Source: Algoriphagus oliviformis
GTDB taxonomy: Bacteria; Bacteroidota; Bacteroidia; Cytophagales; Cyclobacteriaceae
DNA: 64,000 bases
Reading direction: 5' to 3'
Assembly: GCF_017254915.1 (NCBI RefSeq)
Contig: NZ_JAFKCT010000013.1
Span: forward strand, 1 to 64,000
Shown: one piece after another, positions 8,594 to 17,526 of the stretch
Position numbering within the stretch: position 1 is the stretch's first letter
How the letters are laid out: the number at the start of each line of letters is the position of its first letter
Program-made: the position numbers and the translations under genes
The notes under the pieces: generated by a model
The model's database searches: none
Told to the model about the DNA's origin: nothing
Seen by the model: the letters and a program-made list of their open reading frames with translations, nothing else

Positions 8594-10100
8594 GCGCCAG
8601 CTTTTTGGTGATGTGCTTACAAAGCGTGGCAATACACCGGACATTAAACCAAACGGCGTTTACGTCCAGTAAAACCCCATTGCAGATATGCCCCACGGCA
8701 TAGAGGTTCCCATGGGATTGGTGCTTGCCGATCACCTCCATCCGGTCGGGATCCACCCGGATTCCCCACACCGGATAGGCTTCCACGACTCCGCTTTTCA
8801 GCAGGTTTTGCATCAGGGTGGATTTCATTTTCCCGACCTCTGTCGCGGGGCCGGTCGCGTTGATCAGATACGAGCCCTCATGGCGCTGCCCGTTGCCGTA
8901 TTCCAGCACAAATTTTTCCCTCTCCCCGTCATAGCTTACCCGATGCATGGGGAAGTTGACTTCCAACCTTCCGCTTTTGAAAAGCCCACTTAACCGTTCG
9001 GCATTGACCAGGGGCATTGCATGGCGTGTGACCGTCCAATACGGTCCCAGCCATTGCTTAAACCTCTGTTTTTCGGAAATCGACAGCCACTCCCACATCT
9101 GGGAGGATTCATAGCGCAGGTCATACAGGATGTTGATGAAAGCATCCCCACCCTCCAGGGCAATGCGGATGTCCCTTTCGAGCAGCTGGTCGGCGGGGAG
9201 CCCCACACGTCCGGTGGCCTTCCAGTCGATGGGCCCGCCTTGGTAGTGCTCCGCTTCCTGCTGAAACAGCCGAAACAATTCCTTGACCTTGGGTTCTCTC
9301 CAATCCGTACGTCGAATCCGGTGTACGCGGGAAAGCGTCAGAAATTTTCGCCGATAGGCGGCTTCTTCCTTCGGCTGTACCCGGGGCAGCAATCCATCCA
9401 GGGAGAAAAGGCGGATCTTACCCCGGTGGCCGCTGTCTGTCAACGTCATGATCGTGTCGATTGCGCTCAGGCTGGATCCAAGCACGCATACCTCCGTGTC
9501 CTTTGGGATGCCATTGACAATGGGTTCACTCGGCCAGGGGAAATCAAAAAAAGAGCTCAGTCCTTCAAATTCAGGGAAGTCGTTTGGCTTGGGGGTTCCG
9601 GGGACGAGGATGACGTGGTCTGCAATCCTGGCTGGCCCAGTCGCCAAATGTATGCGCCAGCGGGCATCCTTGGGAATCAGGTCTATGGCCTCTTCGTGGA
9701 GGACGGTCACGTCCAGTCCGATTTTCCCGGCTTCCTGGAGGTAGTGAAGGGCCTGCTCTTTGATATACTCCCCATAGAGACGGCGCGTGGTGTAGGAATC
9801 GTCGAGAGTAGCTCCGCCTTTCACTTCCCCTGAACTGTCCTTTCGATGCTTTTTGAGCCAACGGGAAAAATGGTCGGGTTCAAAGGAATGGATGCCCATC
9901 AAGTCTGCCTGGGTATTCAGCAGGTGGCCCGGTTGATCGGTGCCAAACGCCAGCCCTTGCCCAACTTCTTTCCTCTTTTCGATCAGGAGGATCTGGGTGT
10001 CGCGATGCCGGTCGGCGATTTTCAACTGTACCATCAGCTCTGCCAGGGCGGCAACACCGCAAGCTCCACCGCCGATTATGGCAACCGTAGTCTTTTCCAT
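8577..10100 (-). CDS. FAD/NAD(P)-binding oxidoreductase-like protein
   Basis: A 507-aa protein with an N-terminal Rossmann dinucleotide site (VAIIGGGACG, GxGxxG at residues 10-15), then an acidic strand end (LLIEKRKEVGQGLAFG) and a second nucleotide-binding segment near 210 (VCVLGSSLSAID). This is the layout of the FAD-NAD(P)-binding family (PF13454-like), found in uncharacterised bacterial oxidoreductases and hydroxylases. A late YLINATGPATE motif fits an FAD-contacting loop. It overlaps the AEC transporter gene by 17 bp; a transporter with an oxidoreductase suggests uptake or efflux of a substrate it modifies. The reaction is unknown. Confidence 0.82.
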   Translation of the reverse strand: MEKTTVAIIGGGACGVAALAELMVQLKIADRHRDTQILLIEKRKEVGQGLAFGTDQPGHLLNTQADLMGIHSFEPDHFSRWLKKHRKDSSGEVKGGATLDDSYTTRRLYGEYIKEQALHYLQEAGKIGLDVTVLHEEAIDLIPKDARWRIHLATGPARIADHVILVPGTPKPNDFPEFEGLSSFFDFPWPSEPIVNGIPKDTEVCVLGSSLSAIDTIMTLTDSGHRGKIRLFSLDGLLPRVQPKEEAAYRRKFLTLSRVHRIRRTDWREPKVKELFRLFQQEAEHYQGGPIDWKATGRVGLPADQLLERDIRIALEGGDAFINILYDLRYESSQMWEWLSISEKQRFKQWLGPYWTVTRHAMPLVNAERLSGLFKSGRLEVNFPMHRVSYDGEREKFVLEYGNGQRHEGSYLINATGPATEVGKMKSTLMQNLLKSGVVEAYPVWGIRVDPDRMEVIGKHQSHGNLYAVGHICNGVLLDVNAVWFNVRCIATLCKHITKKLAHGGTD

Positions 10101-10352
10101 GCTTTTGGTTTAGATTTTCTTAACTGTCTTTTTCGGCTTGGGGTTTGCCATGATGGCCGGTTTATGGAGGTTCAAATGGGATCGTCGTAGATTCCATGCC
10201 TCATCCTCCCGCTCTTGGATGGAAGAGGGGGATAAACCCCTGTTTTTTGATCGCAGGGCTGCTTGGACATTAGTTCAGGTAGGACTGCCCCAGACAAGTG
10301 GCGACAAAATTTCCCGTCCTTTTACCGCAAAGCCAGCGTAGCTTCCGCGGTT

Positions 10353-10682
10353 TCAAACCTCGTCAAAAATGCGCATCGCCAGAAGCCCGTTTCCCACGGC
10401 ACCGCCAGCCCGGATGGCGGAGGCGATGAATACCGCTTCCGCGATTTCCTCTTTGGTGGCCCCGGCCTTTTTCGCGTTTTGGATGTGGGATTCCATGCAA
10501 TAGGCGCACTGGGTAGTCAATGCCACTGCTACGGACATCAGTTCCCGGTATTTGACCGGGATCAGTCCGTCGGCCCGCTCCGCGGTGTGCTTGAGGTTCA
10601 TAAAAGCTGCCGACTCCTTAGGGGCGGATTCCAGTAGTTCCCTGGTGTAGCGTCGGTCTTTTGGGTTTTGGTATTCGTCCAT
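10353..10682 (-). CDS. Carboxymuconolactone decarboxylase/AhpD-like protein
   Basis: A 109-aa all-helical protein with the AhpD-type redox motif Cys59-x-x-Cys62 and nearby His66 (CAYCMESH). The flanking sequence AHL-like NAKKAGATKEEIAEA is typical of the CMD family. Proteins with this motif act as alkylhydroperoxidase or thiol-disulfide redox partners rather than as decarboxylases. It is monocistronic, lying about 250 bp downstream of the FAD-binding gene's start on the same strand, with no clear operon link. Confidence 0.88.
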   Translation of the reverse strand: MDEYQNPKDRRYTRELLESAPKESAAFMNLKHTAERADGLIPVKYRELMSVAVALTTQCAYCMESHIQNAKKAGATKEEIAEAVFIASAIRAGGAVGNGLLAMRIFDEV

Positions 10683-10838
10683 TTGCTTGTGGATTAGTGG
10701 TTTGAGCGTTTATTATAACCAAAACCCAGTCAAATAGCCACCTTCAAATGACGGGACTGCCCACCTTTTCCATTAAGGCTACCCATAGCCTAAATGGCAT
10801 GGTCTCTATGGTTTTGCCCAAGCCGGGAGGACAGGGGC

Positions 10839-13157
10839 CTAGCCCGCCACGCTCTCCTTCAACAGGGAGATAACCAGCTCTTTGCTTAGCGGCTTGCCTT
10901 TCGCCTTTTCCCGAAGGGTGTCAAAGGGGTATCTGAAGCCGCAGCCTTCCTTGTAGGCGCTGCATCCATAGGCCGTTTTCCCCCGGATGATGTCGCCTTT
11001 CTGGCATTGTGGACAGGGAATAGCAGGCGGCGTGTTTTTTGGCTCCTGCGGAATCGCTGTTTTCTTTTCCTCCAGCACCAGTTGGAACTGACTATCCAAC
11101 CGCAGCAATCCCTCTTTGTCGCCCGACTGGGTTTTGAATCCCTTCAGGTTGACCGTAGACCCTTTTTGCAGTAAGCGCAGGTACTGGTTCTCCGAGATTT
11201 TCTTTCCTTCGAAAGCAAAAGGCAATAGGAAGTCACATCCCTTTTTGTAGGCACTGCATCCGTAGCTGGATTTGCCTTTCAGCAGCGAGCCTTCCTGGCA
11301 TTTGGGGCAGGCATATCCGACCAGGGCAGCCGCCGTCTTCTCTTTTTCTGGGGGCTTCCCCTTATCGGCGGCTTTCGCTTCCGACGGAGGGGCGATGATC
11401 GTTTGCCTGTTCTCCCGAATCACCTCATAGACCAGATGCTCCACCATGACCTTCATGTTTTTCACAAAAGAGCCCGCATGGTAATTCCCCTTTTCTATTT
11501 CCCTCAGTTGCTTCTCCCATTGCCCGGTGAGCTCTGCTGAGGTCAGTAGGTTGTTGCTGATGATATCGATCAGCTGAATCCCGGTTTCCGTCGGCAGGAT
11601 CAGCTTTTTGTTCCGCTCGATATACTGCCGCTTGAAAAGCGTCTCGATGATGCTCGCTCGCGTGGAAGGTCGACCGATGCCGTTTTCCTTCATCAGTTCC
11701 CGCATCTCCTCGTCGTCCACCTGCTTTCCGGCAGTCTCCATCGCCCGCAATAGGGTCGCTTCCGTGTAGTGCTTGGGGGGATTGGTTTCTTTCTGGAGAA
11801 AGGAAGGCTCATGCGGCCCTTTCTCGCCTTTGGTGAAAAGAGGAAGCTCGTCTTTCTCCTTCTTCTCTTTTTCCAGGGATTCAAAGACCACCCGCCAGCC
11901 CTTGTCCAGGATTACCTTTCCGGTGGTCTTAAAGGGAACGGTATCGACCTTTCCATGGACGATGGTATTGGCTACCAAGCAATCCTCATAAAAAACCGCG
12001 ATGAAGCGTCTGGCGATGATGTCATATACTCTAAGGTGGTTCCCGTGCAAGCTCCCCTGCACGCCAGTGGGGATGATGGCATGGTGGTCGGTTATCTTTT
12101 TGTCGTCGAATACCTTGGCAGACTTTTTTAGTTTCTTGCCTAGGATAGGTCGGGTCAAGTCCTCGTATTGGCTAAGCTTCTCCAGTATGCCGCCTGCTTT
12201 GGGGTAGATGTCGTTGGGTAGAAATGTGGTGTCCACCCTGGGGTAGGTGATCACTTTCTGTTCGTAGAGCTGCTGGGCGATTTTGAGCGTTTCGTCGGCG
12301 GAAAGCCCAAACTTGGTATTGCAGTACACCTGCAAGCCGGTCAGGTCAAACAGCTTCGGCGGGGATTCCCTGCCTTTTTTCTTTTCGACGGAGACCACTT
12401 CAAAGTCATGCGCTTTCACCTGGTTGGCAAAAGCTTCACCGTCTTCCTTTCTTTGGAATTTCCCTTCCTCGCAATTGAAGGTGGTCTCCCGATAGACGGT
12501 CTGGAGTTCCCAATAGGGCTGGGGCTGGAAATTCTGGATTTCCTTATACCGGTTTACGATCATCGCCAGGGTAGGCGTTTGGACCCGGCCTATGGAGAGC
12601 ACCTGTCCATAGCCTCCATACTTGACGGTGTAGAGGCGGGTGGCATTGATGCCCAGCAGCCAGTCGCCTATAGCCCTGGAATAGCCTGCGTAGTAGAGGT
12701 TGTCGTACTTGGAGGAGGCTTGCAGTTTTTCGAAGCCTTCCCTGATGGCCTCCGTAGTCAGGGATGAGATCCATAGCCGCTTGACTTCTCCCTTGTACCC
12801 GGCCTGCTCGATGACCCATCGCTGGATCAGTTCCCCCTCCTGACCGGCATCACCACAGTTGATCACCTCGGTGGCAGTTTCGAAGAGCTTTTTGACGATG
12901 TGGAACTGCTTCTGTATCCCGGCATTGTCCACCACCTTGGTTTTAAATTTTTCGGGCAGCATGGGCAAGTGGCTGAGGCTCCAGCTCTTCCAAAAGGGCT
13001 CGTAGTCATTGGGCTCCAAGAGCGTGCAAAAGTGGCCAAACGTGTAGGTGACGATGTAGCCGTTTCCTTCGAAGTACCCGTCCCGCTTGGAGTTCGCCCC
13101 GAGGACGGTGGCAATTTCACGGGCGACGCTTGGTTTTTCAGCAATGCAAACTTTCAT
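10839..13157 (-). CDS. topB: DNA topoisomerase III (type IA)
   Basis: A 772-aa type IA topoisomerase. The N-terminal Toprim domain begins with CIAEKPSVA and has the acidic motif CGDAGQEGELI near 101-111. The active-site tyrosine is Tyr305 in ITYPRVDTTFLP, and the GIGRPSTRASIIETL motif lies later in the core. The C terminus carries two related zinc-ribbon-like repeats (each CPxCxxG...GCSAYKxGC), near residues 610-645 and 710-745, which would bind single-stranded DNA. The enzyme relaxes and decatenates DNA through a 5'-phosphotyrosine intermediate. Many Bacteroidota carry extra topB copies on mobile elements, but no conjugation genes are nearby. The start is the ATG at 13157. Confidence 0.95.
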   Translation of the reverse strand: MKVCIAEKPSVAREIATVLGANSKRDGYFEGNGYIVTYTFGHFCTLLEPNDYEPFWKSWSLSHLPMLPEKFKTKVVDNAGIQKQFHIVKKLFETATEVINCGDAGQEGELIQRWVIEQAGYKGEVKRLWISSLTTEAIREGFEKLQASSKYDNLYYAGYSRAIGDWLLGINATRLYTVKYGGYGQVLSIGRVQTPTLAMIVNRYKEIQNFQPQPYWELQTVYRETTFNCEEGKFQRKEDGEAFANQVKAHDFEVVSVEKKKGRESPPKLFDLTGLQVYCNTKFGLSADETLKIAQQLYEQKVITYPRVDTTFLPNDIYPKAGGILEKLSQYEDLTRPILGKKLKKSAKVFDDKKITDHHAIIPTGVQGSLHGNHLRVYDIIARRFIAVFYEDCLVANTIVHGKVDTVPFKTTGKVILDKGWRVVFESLEKEKKEKDELPLFTKGEKGPHEPSFLQKETNPPKHYTEATLLRAMETAGKQVDDEEMRELMKENGIGRPSTRASIIETLFKRQYIERNKKLILPTETGIQLIDIISNNLLTSAELTGQWEKQLREIEKGNYHAGSFVKNMKVMVEHLVYEVIRENRQTIIAPPSEAKAADKGKPPEKEKTAAALVGYACPKCQEGSLLKGKSSYGCSAYKKGCDFLLPFAFEGKKISENQYLRLLQKGSTVNLKGFKTQSGDKEGLLRLDSQFQLVLEEKKTAIPQEPKNTPPAIPCPQCQKGDIIRGKTAYGCSAYKEGCGFRYPFDTLREKAKGKPLSKELVISLLKESVAG

Positions 13158-13717
13158 CTGACGCGAAACTACCCAAAATCACCTAAGCCCACCAAGATGC
13201 CGGGGCCGTTAGGGGATTGGAAATGACTGATCCGCTGTGCGCCAAGGGGATAGAGATTGCTAAAATGAATACGGAACTGGGTCTCAAATGTCTTTTTCTG
13301 GTCAAAATACCCTGTATAGGAGGACAAACCGTTAAGAAACAGCCCGGTGGGCTGTTTTAGGTTTGGGCCAGTCCCGACCACTGTACGGGGGCAGGATAGG
13401 AAATGTCAACTAACTATATTTTCTTAGCCTTACCAGCTCACTACCACGGATTTGCAACCCATTTGTCCACCCGTTGATCCCTGCATTCCGGTTTATTGGT
13501 TGTAGTCTATAACCTGCATGGACTCGGCGGAAATGAAAACTTCGTTCTATTGCTTCACAAACTCCCTCTCTTTTAGGAGAGGGTTGGGGTGAGGTAGAAT
13601 CCCGAAGAGCGCAGCGATATCGGGAAGGGCTGGGGTGAGGTAGTATAGAGGGCATCATTTAGCAATAGATTTATTGTCAAATTGTTTAACAACAGATTTT
13701 TTGTCACTTCCTAGACC
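13158..13717. repeat. Repeat-rich intergenic region before the DUF559 gene
   Basis: No gene is seen. Positions 13424-13495 hold the left copy of an imperfect direct repeat whose right copy is at 14306-14377. Positions 13561-13596 carry a palindrome with arms CCCTCTC/GAGAGGG followed by GGGGTGAGGTAG, and 13625-13643 repeat the GGGCTGGGGTGAGGTAG part. Any open frames here are repeat-encoded. Confidence 0.7.
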
Positions 13718-14089
13718 ATGACATATTCCGATAACCTTTTCTACGGAGCATCATCCCTGACTCACCAAAGGGCAAGGGAGTTGAGAAAGGTTCTCACACC
13801 TGCAGAAAGGCTACTCTGGGAAGTCCTCAAAAACAGGCAATTGGGTGAATACAAGTTCCGTCGCCAGCATCCAATCTACCGATATATTACCGATTTCTAC
13901 TGCCACGAGCTCCGTCTAGTGATCGAGCTCGATGGCGGAGTGCATGATGGGGTAGAGCAGCAAGAGCATGACTTTTATAGAGACCAAATTATCCAAGAAT
14001 TTGGGATTCGGGTCTTAAGATTCAAAAACGAGGAAGTGGTGGATGGGCTACAGAAGGTATTGGAGAAAATAAGGGCGGTTCTGCCTTGA
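13718..14089 (+). CDS. DUF559 endonuclease-like protein
   Basis: A 123-aa protein of the DUF559 family (Vsr/restriction-endonuclease-like fold). The core has LTPAERLLWEVLKNRQLGEYKF, the QHPI...DFYC strand and VIELDGGVHD. The acidic residues in DFYC and ELDGG correspond to the PD-(D/E)xK nuclease centre. A terminal IRVLRFKNEEV strand is also typical. The gene is flanked within about 150 bp on both sides by GAGAGGG/GGGGTGAGG palindromes and, further out, by a 70-bp imperfect direct repeat. That arrangement is common around DUF559 genes in several phyla. Whether it is a mobile nuclease, a repeat-processing enzyme or a solitary nuclease is unknown. Confidence 0.85.
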   Translation: MTYSDNLFYGASSLTHQRARELRKVLTPAERLLWEVLKNRQLGEYKFRRQHPIYRYITDFYCHELRLVIELDGGVHDGVEQQEHDFYRDQIIQEFGIRVLRFKNEEVVDGLQKVLEKIRAVLP

Positions 14090-14092
14090 TTT

Positions 14093-14127
14093 ACCCCACC
14101 CTAACCCTCCCCTTAAAGGGAGGGGAC
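14093..14127. repeat. Dispersed GAGAGGG/GGGGTGAGG palindrome downstream of the DUF559 gene
   Basis: CCCCACCCTAACCCTCCCC followed by TTAAAGGGAGGGG is the inverse-orientation form of the palindrome family seen at 13561. A further copy lies at 14229-14262, and others at 38003-38037, 45215-45253 and 45447-45485. The arms can form a stable hairpin and might act as a terminator, but the wide dispersal indicates a repeat family. Confidence 0.75.
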
Positions 14128-14437
14128 TAGATCCGTGTTGCATGGAATAACCTTCTCCAATTTTCTTATCTCTTGTGAGATACTTCGATTTCTGTGATCT
14201 TCTAGCTCGACTTTTAGCAGAATTGATCGCCCTCTCCATGTGGAGAGGGAGGGGTGAGGTTGTAAAAATACCCAGTACTGGGTATTTTCCGTTTTTTATT
14301 TTTTCGTTTCTTAGCCCTACCAACTCACTACCACCGTTCTGCAACCCATTTATTTACCCGATCCCTGCATTCTGGTCTTGCCGACTCTTCTTGAATCGTT
14401 TGTAACCGGTATGCTGGACTAGGAGCTAGTAACAACA

Positions 14438-16819
14438 ATGTCCCAAAATCTATTCTTAGAGCTTTTCAAAGCTGGAACCGAGTCCGAAGTAGACTTGGTG
14501 ATTTCCAAATATCCGAACGTCTTTCAAAATGAAAATTGGAAACCCATCGGAGGCTTGGAGTCCAATTTTAGTATCATCGAAAATCAGCAGTCAAACCCTA
14601 TCGCCGCTTTGGTGGAGAAGGTGACCAATTCCATCGATGCCATTTTGATGAAAAAATGCTACGAGAATGGCATTGCACCAAAAAACCAAGATGCGCCTAA
14701 GACGATGGATGACGCAATAGATCTTTTTTTTGGAAATGCGTCGAAGTCTTGGGATTTAACAACAAATAGAAAGAAACAGGCGGAGGAAATTCAAATTCTT
14801 GCTGACGGGCCTACCAGGGAAAGTGCTGTGATTATTTATGACAACGGTGAAGGCCAGCATCCTCAAGACTTTGAAAATACTTTTTTGTCGCTTGTAAGAG
14901 GCAATAAGAATGAAATCCAATTTGTACAAGGCAAATACAATATGGGAGGTAGTGGAGCGATTGTATTCTGCGGAAAAAAGGGGTACCACTTGATAGGATC
15001 AAAGCGGTATGACAAAACGGGAGAGTTCGGATTTACCTTGATTAGGGAGCATCCACTTTCTAAGGAGGAACAAGTTTATAAAAAGAACACCTGGTATGAG
15101 TACCTATTGATCAAAGATCTGATCCCTTCCTTTCCGATTGAAAAGCTTGACCTGAATCTTTACAATAGGACATTTGAGACAGGGACAATAATCAAGCTGT
15201 ACTCCTATCAAATGAAGGGAGTCTCTGGTTTTGCCCAGGATTTGAGTCAAAATCTCAATGAATTTTTGTTCAAGCCTGTACTTCCGGTATTGGCTGTAGA
15301 TAGGAAGGAGCGTTATCCTAACAACAAAGTTCTTGAATCGTCGGTTTTCGGATTGCAGCGCCGCTTGGAAGACGAGAATGACTATGTCGAGGACAAGTTC
15401 TCAGAGATTTACAGTGACAGTGTCTTTGGGAAGATGAAGGTGACATGCTATGTTTTCAAAGCAAAGCGTGGTGACCGCACGGTTAAGCAAACAAAAGAGG
15501 ATATCGCTAGGAACTTCTTCAAAAATGGAATGTCCGTACTTTTTTCTATGAACGGGCAAGTACATGGCTACTACACGACCGAATTTATAACCAGAAGTTT
15601 GAAGTTTAATTTGCTTAAGGACTACCTGCTTATCAATGTCGATTGCAGTCAGTTGAATTTTGATTTCAGAAAGGAACTTTTCATGGCTTCTAGGGACAGA
15701 CTGAGACAAGGAGAAGAGTCTAACAAACTGAGGGAGTTTTTGAAGAACAATTTGGTGAAATCCAAACTTCTTGAGATTAACAAAAAGAGGAAGGATTCTA
15801 TTGGATTGGAATCTGAGGATACCACAGAGCTTGTGAAATCATTCGCCAAAAATCTTCCCAAAGATGGCGAGTTGTTTAAACTCCTCCAGAATACGCTTAG
15901 GCTAGAAGATCGAAACAAGGCTGTAAAGCCGTCTACAAATCATTCCCAAAAAACGCAGAAAGTAGAAAAGGACTTTAAGCCCGAACGATTCCCGAGCTTT
16001 TTTAGACTTTACAATAAAAAGGACTCAGACCAGGTCTTCAATGTGCCTATAGGTGGAGAAAAAGCCTTAAAGTTCGAAACAGACGTAGAGGATCATTATT
16101 TCGACCGAGTCGAAGAAGCAGGGGATCTGCAGGTTTCGGTGCTCAACTTTAAAAGGAAAGACAACAACTCAACCGGAGGGACAGCAGCCGGAAAGGGGCA
16201 ATTGGAAACTACTGACCTATTGAATATCGCTGTGTCAAGCCCAAACAAGGGTACAATCAAAATTACGGTCAATCCGAATACAGAACTTCGTCAAGGTGAT
16301 GAAGTGGAATTGAAGGCTTCTCTCAAAGGTCCGGGAGAAAGCTATCAGGATGAGATTGTTTTCCTGAAAATCGTTGCTCCTGAAGGTACGTCCAAGTCCA
16401 AGGTCGAAGAGCCCAAGGAAGATTTTGAAAGTTTGGGGCTTCCGGAATTGGTGAAGGTGAAGGAGAACGAGTGGGGGAGTCTTGAAATGGATCGCAAAAC
16501 AGTAATAAATCTGTTAGCTGAAGGAGACAAGTTGGAAAAAATTTACATCAATCTCGATAGTGCAGTCTTTCTAAACTACAGAAAGAAACTCACCAATGCC
16601 GAGCAGATCGAGGTGGCTCAGCGCAAGTATTTGGCGGCCGTATATTTCCACGTCCTTTTCTTATACATGACCACAAAGAGTAGGGGAGTAAGTCTTCTAA
16701 ATGAAGATGGGAAGGACTTGCAGGTTGACGAGTACGTCAAGGACATTTTTGATAGTTACTACTCTGACTTCTTGTTGAATTTTGGTATGGAAAATCTCAT
16801 CTCAGTTCTAGAAGACTAA
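14438..16819 (+). CDS. GHKL (gyrase/Hsp90/MutL-type) ATPase of the defence island
   Basis: A 793-aa protein whose N-terminal third is a Bergerat-fold ATPase. The N box is Glu60-x3-Asn64-SID at 60-67 (ALVEKVTNSIDA), the G1 box is DNGEG at 135-139 and the G2 lid is GKYNMGGSGA at 165-174. A transducer-like middle follows, then a charged linker near 500-530, a beta-rich Ig-like segment around 590-650 and a helical tail. No nuclease or methylase motif is visible. The 189-aa gene starts 16 bp downstream and the Ssp-like genes follow in the same direction, so it is probably part of the same island. By analogy with MutL/MORC-type ATPases it may clamp DNA or signal to a partner. It could also be an independent system. 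Function not established. Confidence 0.8.
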   Translation: MSQNLFLELFKAGTESEVDLVISKYPNVFQNENWKPIGGLESNFSIIENQQSNPIAALVEKVTNSIDAILMKKCYENGIAPKNQDAPKTMDDAIDLFFGNASKSWDLTTNRKKQAEEIQILADGPTRESAVIIYDNGEGQHPQDFENTFLSLVRGNKNEIQFVQGKYNMGGSGAIVFCGKKGYHLIGSKRYDKTGEFGFTLIREHPLSKEEQVYKKNTWYEYLLIKDLIPSFPIEKLDLNLYNRTFETGTIIKLYSYQMKGVSGFAQDLSQNLNEFLFKPVLPVLAVDRKERYPNNKVLESSVFGLQRRLEDENDYVEDKFSEIYSDSVFGKMKVTCYVFKAKRGDRTVKQTKEDIARNFFKNGMSVLFSMNGQVHGYYTTEFITRSLKFNLLKDYLLINVDCSQLNFDFRKELFMASRDRLRQGEESNKLREFLKNNLVKSKLLEINKKRKDSIGLESEDTTELVKSFAKNLPKDGELFKLLQNTLRLEDRNKAVKPSTNHSQKTQKVEKDFKPERFPSFFRLYNKKDSDQVFNVPIGGEKALKFETDVEDHYFDRVEEAGDLQVSVLNFKRKDNNSTGGTAAGKGQLETTDLLNIAVSSPNKGTIKITVNPNTELRQGDEVELKASLKGPGESYQDEIVFLKIVAPEGTSKSKVEEPKEDFESLGLPELVKVKENEWGSLEMDRKTVINLLAEGDKLEKIYINLDSAVFLNYRKKLTNAEQIEVAQRKYLAAVYFHVLFLYMTTKSRGVSLLNEDGKDLQVDEYVKDIFDSYYSDFLLNFGMENLISVLED

Positions 16820-16835
16820 GATTCAATATTTCGCA

Positions 16836-17405
16836 ATGGGAGAAATAGAGGCCTACATAGAACAGTATCTCGCTAGCAAAACTAAAAATCCAGACACATG
16901 GATTCTCCATTGTTCTAGACAAAGCGATTTAACCAAAGCCGTTTACTATGCGGCTTTAGCAGAAAATCATCTCGGGAAAAGACATCCGCACCAATATAGA
17001 AGAAGCAAACGTACCTTGGAAGATTTCTCACAGTCGATTATTCTACAAGCTGATAGTTTGGAAAAGGCGGTTTCCTTTGATGAAATTTATCGATTGGTGG
17101 AAGCAAGCAAGGTTTACGATGTGGGTCCACTAACGATCTATGATACAGCGCAACGGATTGGGGCCTTTGTACAAGTGTTCCCGGATAGGATCTACCTTCA
17201 TTCCGGGACAAAATTAGGTGCTGAAAAGATACTGGGACGGCGCTTGAAGCGAGCAACTATGGACCGCGCCGAACTTCCTAAGGCTTTTCAGGATCCAAGG
17301 CTTACATGTGCTGACCTCGAGGATATTTTGTGTCATTTGAAAGAGAATTTCTTTTTGGAAAGGACGCGGATTTCTGTTAAAAACAGCGGTAGAAAAGGGT
17401 GCTGA
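16836..17405 (+). CDS. Unknown 189-aa partner of the GHKL ATPase
   Basis: A compact, basic, mostly helical protein. The central segment LTIYDTAQRIGAF...IYLHSGTKLGAEKILG (about 92-131) looks like a helix-hairpin-helix arrangement reminiscent of DNA-glycosylase-type DNA binding, but no catalytic Lys/Asp pair can be assigned with confidence. I do not recognise a named family. It begins 16 bp after the GHKL ATPase gene, so the two are almost certainly co-translated. A 121-bp AT-rich gap separates it from the DUF4007 gene and could hold an internal promoter. DNA binding is inference. Confidence 0.7.
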   Translation: MGEIEAYIEQYLASKTKNPDTWILHCSRQSDLTKAVYYAALAENHLGKRHPHQYRRSKRTLEDFSQSIILQADSLEKAVSFDEIYRLVEASKVYDVGPLTIYDTAQRIGAFVQVFPDRIYLHSGTKLGAEKILGRRLKRATMDRAELPKAFQDPRLTCADLEDILCHLKENFFLERTRISVKNSGRKGC

Positions 17406-17526
17406 ATTGCAAAGAGTTGATAGTAAGCTTTTCACATATTGTATTTCGATAAAAAGAAGGTTTTCCAATATTTTCACTCTGCTTTCCTTTATTTTGTAGG
17501 CACTTACAGCAGACTTAGAACCTCCA

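Larger units (their letters stand above)
13424..14377. repeat. Imperfect direct repeats enclosing the DUF559 gene
   Basis: Bases 13424-13495 and 14306-14377 are two copies, in the same orientation, of a roughly 72-bp sequence containing TTCTTAGCC, ACCA.CTCACTACCAC, GCAACCCATTT and GATCCCTGCATTC. They differ by several substitutions and a small gap. The interval holds the DUF559 gene and several palindromes. This could mark a cassette insertion or duplication of an older segment. Confidence 0.7.
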
